Under the pieces are notes generated by a model. It saw only the letters and a list, made by a program, of their open reading frames with translations. It was not told where the DNA came from and ran no database searches. DNA of 64,000 nucleotides from contig NZ_LMVC01000002.1 of NCBI RefSeq assembly GCF_001510655.1, positions 579,700 through 643,699 on the forward strand. The letters are read 5' to 3'. The position numbers and the translations under genes are program-made. Positions 58,407 to 64,000 of the stretch are shown here, piece by piece (the first letter of the stretch is position 1; every line of letters begins with the position of its first letter). This DNA is from Fictibacillus sp. FJAT-27399 (GTDB taxonomy: Bacteria; Bacillota; Bacilli; Bacillales; Fictibacillaceae).

Positions 58407-59426
58407 ATGAAGGACCAAAAGCCGATCACGGTATTGATCAACGGCAAAGCCACTGCCTATAAAGAAGTGCAGAAAGAGCAGGAGACTTCGACGAAGGAAA
58501 TCGCGGCGGCTGTTTATACAGAAGAAGCAGCAGGGTGGGAGATTATTGATTCGGAAGGCGCCGGCAAAGTGCTTGATTTCAAAAAAGTAATTTCCCCCGT
58601 TCTTCGCCCGTCGACCTTACGGAAAAAGTGGTCCAAACGCAGAATGATACTCATGGATCATAAAAGGAACACCAGTCTGTTCTCAAAAAAATTTATGACT
58701 GCAGTCCTTGCTGCGATTGTAACAGGCTGCACGTTTGGAGCCATTATCCTTATGCTTTTTACCGGTGAAACGGCATCGACCCAGAGCCAGACAGTGGCTG
58801 CCCAACCTGGCAATGCGAGCTCCAGAGCACAGGCTCCGGCAACAATTTCAAATATCTCCATGGACTTTCATGCCGCTCAGAATGGACTCTTTTCCACAGA
58901 GAAAAAAGCGAAGGAAATAAGCGAGAGCATTAAAGATCAAGGATATGCAGCGGCTGTTTACAAACAAGGGGCAAACTATTCTGTCCTCATCGGGCTAGGC
59001 AATAAAAAAGAAGAAGCCCAATCACTGGCGGATGTTTATAAGCTTAAAGGAATGGAAGTGTGGCCAAAACAGCTCGATGCTTCCTATACGAACTTGAAAA
59101 TTCCGCACAAGATGGATGAACCATTTATCGTGAACGGCAAGATTCTCCTGCAGAATGTGATTACCCTTTCCCAGGTGCCGTCGCTCAGCAAGAAAGCGAA
59201 GGATTCGATCATGAAAGATTATGAAGGATGGAAAGCATACGGTGATAAGCAGCATGAACAATGGCCAGCCAAACAGGAAAAGGCTGTTAAAAACTATGAG
59301 GAGGATATTTCCCGGGCGTTAACCAAGCTGACGGCAAACCGGTCTGACGAGGCTGACTGGCCGCTGCAGCAATCTGTGCTCGACAGCTTTGTGTCCTATA
59401 CAAAGCTCCTTGAAACCTTAAAATAG
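58407..59426 (+). CDS. spoIIB: SpoIIB, sporulation septum protein with SPOR domain
   Basis: Helps septal peptidoglycan remodelling and localisation of engulfment proteins in B. subtilis. It is 339 aa, near the expected 332. A cytoplasmic N-terminus (about 1-90), one membrane helix (about 98-120, TAVLAAIVTGCTFGAIILMLF), then a periplasm-side SPOR-like domain (about 145-225, FHAAQNGLFSTEKKAKEISESIKDQGYAAAV). AAGGAGCGG precedes the ATG. Position between comC and maf matches B. subtilis. Confidence 0.88.
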   Translation: MKDQKPITVLINGKATAYKEVQKEQETSTKEIAAAVYTEEAAGWEIIDSEGAGKVLDFKKVISPVLRPSTLRKKWSKRRMILMDHKRNTSLFSKKFMTAVLAAIVTGCTFGAIILMLFTGETASTQSQTVAAQPGNASSRAQAPATISNISMDFHAAQNGLFSTEKKAKEISESIKDQGYAAAVYKQGANYSVLIGLGNKKEEAQSLADVYKLKGMEVWPKQLDASYTNLKIPHKMDEPFIVNGKILLQNVITLSQVPSLSKKAKDSIMKDYEGWKAYGDKQHEQWPAKQEKAVKNYEEDISRALTKLTANRSDEADWPLQQSVLDSFVSYTKLLETLK

Positions 59427-59431
59427 CCTAT

Positions 59432-59475
59432 AATGAAGCAAAGCGGGGTGAACCTGCCTTGCTTCATTTATGTTT
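59432..59475 (+). terminator. Terminator-like hairpin after spoIIB
   Basis: AATGAAGCAA (59432-59441) pairs with TTGCTTCATT (59459-59468) with partial inner pairing; the T-run after it is weak. Confidence 0.6.
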
Positions 59476-59586
59476 TCCATATAAAAGAAATCCGACAAAT
59501 TTTAAAATAAAATGTTAAATCAAGACATAAACAGACAAGGTTTGGCGAAAAATTAATAGAACAATCATGATAAACGGATTACTTAT

Positions 59587-59641
59587 TGTCTAACTTTGGA
59601 GATTTTGATATGCTTAATTCAATCTCTCTTGAAGTTAGACA
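59587..59641 (+). other. Nested inverted repeat upstream of maf
   Basis: TGTCTAACTT pairs with AAGTTAGACA, with an inner GAGATT/AATCTC stem, followed by GTTTTAG. It could be a weak terminator/attenuator or an operator. It lies 34 nt before the maf start. The remaining 59476-59586 is AT-rich with nothing firm. Confidence 0.5.
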
Positions 59642-59675
59642 GTTTTAGTGAACCGCTAATTAAAAGGGTGATTAT

Positions 59676-60263
59676 ATGAAACGCCTCATACTAGCCTCTT
59701 CTTCACCTCGAAGAAAAGAACTTCTTTCAATGAACCTTCTCTCGTACGAAGTTATTCCAAGTACAATTCAAGAGGTCATGGATCCCTCATTGTCACCTGA
59801 AGAGCTTGTTTGTTCGCTTGCCAGGCAAAAAGCGGAAGATGTATTTGGGCTGCACTCGGAACATGTGGTGCTTGGTGCAGATACGATTGTTGTGAACAAT
59901 GGTACCGTATTGGGAAAACCGGCTGGAAGGGAAGAAGCCGTCGCTGCTCTCCGTTCGCTCTCAGGCCGGACTCATACCGTGTATACAGGTGTCTGCATTC
60001 TGTCCGAAGGCGTAGAACGTTTGTTTTCAGTTTCTACAGACGTAACGTTTTGGGAGCTAACAGAAGCAGAGATCGAATATTATGTGAACAGCGGAGAACC
60101 GTTTGATAAAGCCGGCAGTTATGGGATCCAGGGATTGGGCGCAAGGCTCGTCCAGTCGATCGCCGGAGATTTTTACAGCGTGGTGGGATTGCCAGTATCC
60201 AGAGTAGTAAGGGAGCTTGAAAGCTTTGGAATCAGCGCAGTCAGTCAGGAAGATGACATTTAA
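59676..60263 (+). CDS. maf: Maf-family nucleotide pyrophosphatase
   Basis: Hydrolyses (d)TTP/UTP and modified nucleotides; also linked to septum control in B. subtilis. It is 195 aa with SSSPRRKELL at the N-terminus, ADTIV (metal Asp), GRTHTVYTGVCI, and KAGSYGIQGLGA with the catalytic C-terminal part. SD AAAAGGGTG. 14 nt before radC. Confidence 0.94.
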   Translation: MKRLILASSSPRRKELLSMNLLSYEVIPSTIQEVMDPSLSPEELVCSLARQKAEDVFGLHSEHVVLGADTIVVNNGTVLGKPAGREEAVAALRSLSGRTHTVYTGVCILSEGVERLFSVSTDVTFWELTEAEIEYYVNSGEPFDKAGSYGIQGLGARLVQSIAGDFYSVVGLPVSRVVRELESFGISAVSQEDDI

Positions 60264-60277
60264 GGAGGAATACGTAA

Positions 60278-60967
60278 GTGGGCGAAACACCGCTTATGAT
60301 TCGAGATTATCCTGTACAAGAACGGCCGCGTGAGCGAATGCTCAACAGCGGACCGGAAACCCTGGCGAACCATGAACTCCTGGCTATATTATTGAGAACA
60401 GGATCAAAGAACGAATCTGTCATTCAGCTTGCGAACCGAATCATTCAGCATTTTGAAGGGCTTCGTTTTTTGAAAGACGCAACGATTGGTGAATTGAAAG
60501 AAATTCACGGAATTGGGGATGCGAAAGCCGTTGAGCTTCTCGCGGCCATTGAATTGGGAAGGCGCATCAGCCGATTGCCGTTTGACGAACGGTTTGCGAT
60601 CCGCTCACCTGACGATGGGGCTCAATACATGATGGATGAACTGCGCTTCCTTCAGCAGGAGCATTTTGTCTGTCTCTATTTAAATACGAAAAATCAAATC
60701 ATCCACAAGAAAACGATTTTCATTGGAAGCCTGAATTCATCGATCGTCCATCCTAGGGAAGTTTTCAAGGAAGGATTCAGAAGGTCTGCGGCTTCCATTA
60801 TTTGTTTCCACAATCACCCAAGCGGTGACCCCGCTCCGAGCAGGGAAGACATCGACGTTACAAAAAGATTAGTAGAATGCGGAAAAATGCTCGGAATTGA
60901 GCTTTTGGACCATATTATTATCGGCGATTTAAAATATGTAAGTTTAAAAGAAAAAGGTTATGTTTAA
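60278..60967 (+). CDS. radC: RadC-family JAB domain protein
   Basis: 229 aa with a GTG start after AAGGAGG. An N-terminal helix-hairpin-helix region (about 25-85, IHGIGDAKAVELLA) and a C-terminal JAB/MPN metalloprotease-like domain with the zinc set FHNHPSGDPAPSREDID. Molecular role in Bacillus is unsettled; despite the name it is not an established DNA repair enzyme. ysxA by B. subtilis position. Confidence 0.94.
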   Translation: MGETPLMIRDYPVQERPRERMLNSGPETLANHELLAILLRTGSKNESVIQLANRIIQHFEGLRFLKDATIGELKEIHGIGDAKAVELLAAIELGRRISRLPFDERFAIRSPDDGAQYMMDELRFLQQEHFVCLYLNTKNQIIHKKTIFIGSLNSSIVHPREVFKEGFRRSAASIICFHNHPSGDPAPSREDIDVTKRLVECGKMLGIELLDHIIIGDLKYVSLKEKGYV

Positions 60968-60969
60968 CA

Positions 60970-60999
60970 TTGTCATTTGCGCTTTTGTTAGCGTATAAT
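60970..60999 (+). promoter_or_regulatory. Promoter for mreB
   Basis: TTGTCA (60970-60975), 18-nt spacer, TATAAT (60994-60999), 39 nt before the mreB ATG. Confidence 0.82.
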
Positions 61000-61038
61000 C
61001 ATATTTATGAGTTTTGCTTGATGAAAGGAGTTACATAA

Positions 61039-62079
61039 ATGTTTGGTGGATTTTCAAGAGATTTAGGGATTGATTTAGGGACTGCTAACACTCTTGTTTA
61101 CGTGAAGGGTAAGGGTGTTGTTGTGCGTGAACCTTCCGTGGTGGCATTACGAACTGATACAGGATCAATTGAAGCAGTAGGGAACGACGCAAAAAATATG
61201 ATTGGCCGTACACCAGGAAACATTGTAGCGGTTCGTCCAATGAAAGACGGAGTCATTGCGGATTTTGAAACAACAGCAACAATGATGAAGTATTTTATTC
61301 AGCAGGCACAGAAGAACCGTTCTGTATTTGCTAGAAAACCAAATGTTATGGTCTGTGTTCCTTCTGGAATTACAGCGGTTGAAAAACGTGCAGTAGAAGA
61401 TGCAACAAAACAAGCTGGAGCCCGTGAAGCGTATACGATCGAAGAGCCTTTTGCAGCAGCAATCGGTGCAGATCTTCCGGTATGGGAGCCTACAGGAAGC
61501 ATGGTCGTTGACATCGGCGGCGGTACTACAGAAGTGGCGATCATTTCCCTTGGAGGAATTGTAACGAGCCAATCGATCCGTATTGCTGGAGATGAGATGG
61601 ACGATGCAATTATTCAGTATATTAAGAAAACCTACAACTTGATGATTGGTGAGCGTACAGCTGAAACGCTTAAACTTGAGATCGGTTCTGCCGGTTCTGC
61701 AGACGGAATTGAGAACATGGACATCCGCGGCCGTGATTTATTGACAGGCCTGCCGAAAACCATTACGATTTCGGCTGAAGAAGTTTCCAGCGCTCTTAGA
61801 GATACGGTTAACAGCATCATGGAGGCAGTAAAAGTGACGCTTGAAAAAACACCTCCTGAACTTGCAGCTGACATCATGGACCGCGGAATTGTACTTACTG
61901 GAGGAGGAGCTTTGCTTCGTAACCTGGATAAGGTGATCAGTGAAGAAACCAAGATGCCTGTCATCGTTGCTGAGAACGCATTGGACTGTGTCGCTGTCGG
62001 AACAGGACGCGCACTTGAAAACTTGCATCTTTTCCGTTCAAAGGCCGGGATTACTTCTCGTTCGAAAACAAAGGCTTAA
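61039..62079 (+). CDS. mreB: MreB, actin-like cell-shape protein
   Basis: An actin homologue forming membrane-associated filaments that guide lateral wall synthesis. It is 346 aa. Phosphate-1 loop [14 protein letters not shown]; connect motif; phosphate-2 [18 protein letters not shown]; adenosine motif [22 protein letters not shown]. mreBCD order as in Bacillus; mreC follows within 16 nt. Confidence 0.97.
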   Translation: MFGGFSRDLGIDLGTANTLVYVKGKGVVVREPSVVALRTDTGSIEAVGNDAKNMIGRTPGNIVAVRPMKDGVIADFETTATMMKYFIQQAQKNRSVFARKPNVMVCVPSGITAVEKRAVEDATKQAGAREAYTIEEPFAAAIGADLPVWEPTGSMVVDIGGGTTEVAIISLGGIVTSQSIRIAGDEMDDAIIQYIKKTYNLMIGERTAETLKLEIGSAGSADGIENMDIRGRDLLTGLPKTITISAEEVSSALRDTVNSIMEAVKVTLEKTPPELAADIMDRGIVLTGGGALLRNLDKVISEETKMPVIVAENALDCVAVGTGRALENLHLFRSKAGITSRSKTKA

Positions 62080-62094
62080 GTAGGTGTTTAGATC

Positions 62095-62970
62095 GTGCCA
62101 CAATTTTTCTCAAACAAGCGGCTAATTATTCTTCTTGCGAGTATCATAGTCTTGGTGGCAATGATCGGTTTTTCTATGAAAGATCGTGAAGAATTAAGCT
62201 GGCCGGAACAATTTTTAAAAGATACGGTTGGTGTAAGCCAGTCGCTGTTTTATAAACCCGCTAACTCTATAGCGGGTTTCTTTGAGAACCTGACAGAAAT
62301 GAAGCATATGTATCATGAGAACAAACTGCTGAAATCCAAGCTGGATGAATATGCACAGCTGTCTGTGGATGTGCAGGAACTGAAAAAGGAAAACAAAACA
62401 TTAAAGAGCCAGCTCGAAAAAGAGGCTGATCTTACGGAGTATAAGGTGAAGGAGGCTTCTGTCATCGGACGCTCTCCTGATCGATGGAACAAATTCATCT
62501 TTGTGAATAAAGGATACAGAGACGGTGTCAAATCCAAGATGGCTGTAGTTTCACCTGAAGGATTCATCGGCAAAGTGGCGAAGGTATCTGCTTTCCATTC
62601 CACGATACAGCTGATCAGCGACAACGACAGGACGAACCGTATTTCCGCTATCGCTGAAAGCAATAAGCGTATTTTCGGAATGATTGAAGGCTATGATTCT
62701 AAGAAACAGGCATTGCTGTTTAAAAAGATACCGGTAAATGCCAAGCTGGAAAAAGGCCAGAAGGTGATTACATCGGGTCTTGGCGAGGTCTTTCCGCGAG
62801 GGCTGCTGATCGGAACAGTCAAGAAAGTAAAGCCGGATGAATATGGGCTGACAAAAACCGCATATTTAAAGCCGTCTGCTAATCTTTATGATCTTGATCA
62901 TGTGATGATTCTTGACCGGTCGATGCCTCAAGTCGATGAAAACGAATTTAAAGCAAAGGAGGAAGAATAA
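62095..62970 (+). CDS. mreC: MreC, cell-shape protein
   Basis: A bitopic membrane protein of the elongation complex. It is 291 aa with a GTG start. N-terminal membrane helix (about 9-25), coiled coil (about 65-110), then two beta domains with the conserved VIGRSPDRWNKFIFVNKG and GLGEVFPRGLLIGTV. The stop overlaps the mreD start (TAATG). Confidence 0.95.
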   Translation: MPQFFSNKRLIILLASIIVLVAMIGFSMKDREELSWPEQFLKDTVGVSQSLFYKPANSIAGFFENLTEMKHMYHENKLLKSKLDEYAQLSVDVQELKKENKTLKSQLEKEADLTEYKVKEASVIGRSPDRWNKFIFVNKGYRDGVKSKMAVVSPEGFIGKVAKVSAFHSTIQLISDNDRTNRISAIAESNKRIFGMIEGYDSKKQALLFKKIPVNAKLEKGQKVITSGLGEVFPRGLLIGTVKKVKPDEYGLTKTAYLKPSANLYDLDHVMILDRSMPQVDENEFKAKEEE

Positions 62971-63488
62971 TGAATAGGATTCTTCTTCCTTTTATTACCT
63001 ATATTGCGTTTGTGGCTGAGAGTACGTTCATGCAGGTGCTGGCACCCGAACATTATGGATGGGGCTTCCTGTTGATTCCGCATTTTTCTCTTGTCCTGAT
63101 TATTCTGATGTCATGCTATCTTAAACCTTCGTTTGGCATCGTGTACGGGATGATCTTTGGGCTTCTTACCGATCTTATCTATACAGATCTGATCGGTGTG
63201 TACATGTTTTCTACCGCATTGGTGGCTTACTTTATTTCTGTTTTATCCCGCTATCTTTTCAGCAACTTTTTTGTTGCTATACTTTTAAGTGCAGCCGGGG
63301 TGGCAGGACTTGAATTTATGGTTTATGGATTAAACTCTTTAATTGGTATTGCCGATACAAGTATAGACTCCTTCTTTTATGACAGGCTGCTTCCCACGCT
63401 GATCTTGAACGCTGTGTTTACGATTCTCGTTTATTATCCGTTTGTTAAGCTGCTGAAAAAGGTGAAGAAAACCATCCATGAAAACTAA
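62970..63488 (+). CDS. mreD: MreD, cell-shape membrane protein
   Basis: 172 aa, about five membrane segments with no large loops; includes the conserved YGWGFLLIPHFSLVLIIL and GMIFGLLTDLIYTDLIGVY. Overlaps mreC by 1 nt. The 59 nt to minC contain one TGTCGAA (63519) of doubtful meaning. Confidence 0.93.
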   Translation: MNRILLPFITYIAFVAESTFMQVLAPEHYGWGFLLIPHFSLVLIILMSCYLKPSFGIVYGMIFGLLTDLIYTDLIGVYMFSTALVAYFISVLSRYLFSNFFVAILLSAAGVAGLEFMVYGLNSLIGIADTSIDSFFYDRLLPTLILNAVFTILVYYPFVKLLKKVKKTIHEN

Positions 63489-63547
63489 TGGACATAAAAA
63501 GAGGATTATTTATAAAGTTGTCGAATGAAAGTATGTTGAGGTGAACG

Positions 63548-64000
63548 ATGGCAATGGCACAAAAACTCCAACATAATGTTACAATAAAAGGCACGAAAGA
63601 CGGTCTTGTCCTGCTGTTGGACGACCTATGCTCATTTGAGCAGCTGGTCGAGGAGCTACATGATAAATTATCCGACGACCATGGACAGTTGCTGAATGGA
63701 CCGCTTATTTCAGTCATTGTCAAAACCGGCAACCGGTATTTATCAGACCAGCAGTCGGAGCTGGTGCGTGGAATTATCGGACAAAAGCAGAACCTGGACA
63801 TCAAGCGGTTTGAATCCAATGTCATTACGGTGGCTGAAGCGGAGGAAATGAAGAAAGAAGCTCAGATCATGAGAGTTTCAAAAGTCATCCGTTCCGGCCA
63901 GGTGTTAAGTGTTCAGGGGGATCTTTTGCTGATCGGAGATGTAAATCCAGGCGGCACGATAATGGCAACCGGCAATATTTTTGTGATGGGTTCGTTAAAA
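63548..64000 (+). CDS. minC: MinC, septum-site inhibitor, 3'-truncated by window edge
   Basis: An inhibitor of FtsZ ring formation acting with MinD. The first 151 codons are present and the frame is open to the end. Start ATG at 63548 after GAGGTGA; an ATG at 63554 is also possible. The N-terminal MinC_N domain (about 5-95, VTIKGTKDGLVLLLDD) and the start of the C-terminal beta-helix (VIRSGQVLSVQGDLLLIGDVNPGG) are clear. Confidence 0.95.
   Translation, partial: MAMAQKLQHNVTIKGTKDGLVLLLDDLCSFEQLVEELHDKLSDDHGQLLNGPLISVIVKTGNRYLSDQQSELVRGIIGQKQNLDIKRFESNVITVAEAEEMKKEAQIMRVSKVIRSGQVLSVQGDLLLIGDVNPGGTIMATGNIFVMGSLK

Noticed and set aside
62313-62663. Leftward ORFs opposite mreB and mreC
   Set aside because: Shadows of strongly conserved genes, with no start signals or recognisable product.
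63518-63525. Spo0A box TTGTCGAA before minC
   Set aside because: A 7-base motif is expected several times by chance in 64 kb, and there is no supporting second box.

Overview
The window is 64 kb of chromosome from a spore-forming, low-to-mid-GC Gram-positive of the family Bacillaceae. This rests on protein resemblance (GerM, SpoVID, SpoIIB, YsxE, LonB), strong AGGAGG-type ribosome binding sites, T-box leaders, and a gene order that follows the Bacillus subtilis racE-to-minC region. A Bacillus/Fictibacillus-like genus is likely; I cannot fix the species. Both edges cut genes: racE lacks its 5' end and minC lacks its 3' end.

Layout. (1) 1-4430: racE, gerM, rph, the ITP/XTP pyrophosphatase gene and ysnB, then tRNA-Gly(UCC) and tRNA-Arg(UCU). 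(2) 4431-15790: a ten-gene branched-chain amino acid block, ilvE-ilvD-[Leu T-box]-ilvB-ilvH-ilvC-leuA-leuB-leuC-leuD. CcpA-like and CodY-like sites lie ahead of ilvE, and a second control point (the T-box) lies inside the block. (3) 15791-25500: ysoA, tig, clpX, lonB, lonA and ysxC (chaperone, proteases, ribosome-assembly GTPase), with a good sigma-F type promoter before lonB. (4) 25501-31980: hemAXCDBL (tetrapyrrole synthesis from glutamyl-tRNA) behind PerR-like boxes. (5) 32099-35412: sporulation genes spoVID, a CotS-like gene and ysxE. (6) 35794-38784: valS under a Val T-box. (7) 38804-41973: two RimK-type ATP-grasp ligase genes divergent from folC.

(8) 42076-58277 is the accessory and most interesting part. 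Where B. subtilis has folC-comC-spoIIB, this genome carries a membrane GAF-GGDEF protein and then a full type IV pilus locus. A leftward operon encodes three minor-pilin-like proteins, one of 600 aa with a beta-helix-like body. A rightward operon encodes an unrecognised membrane protein, a PRC-barrel protein, a VanW-like protein, PilB, PilT, PilC, the major pilin, the prepilin peptidase (the comC position), PilM, PilN and a PilO-like protein. Two apparently identical 225-bp MITE-like elements in direct orientation bracket most of this locus. One lies between the GGDEF gene and the minor pilins; the other lies inside the operon between pilin and peptidase. PilB has an N-terminal MshEN-like region, the c-di-GMP-binding type, so the adjacent diguanylate cyclase may control it.

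(9) 58407-64000: spoIIB, maf, radC, mreB, mreC, mreD and the start of minC (septum, cell-shape and division-site genes), back in the standard Bacillus order.
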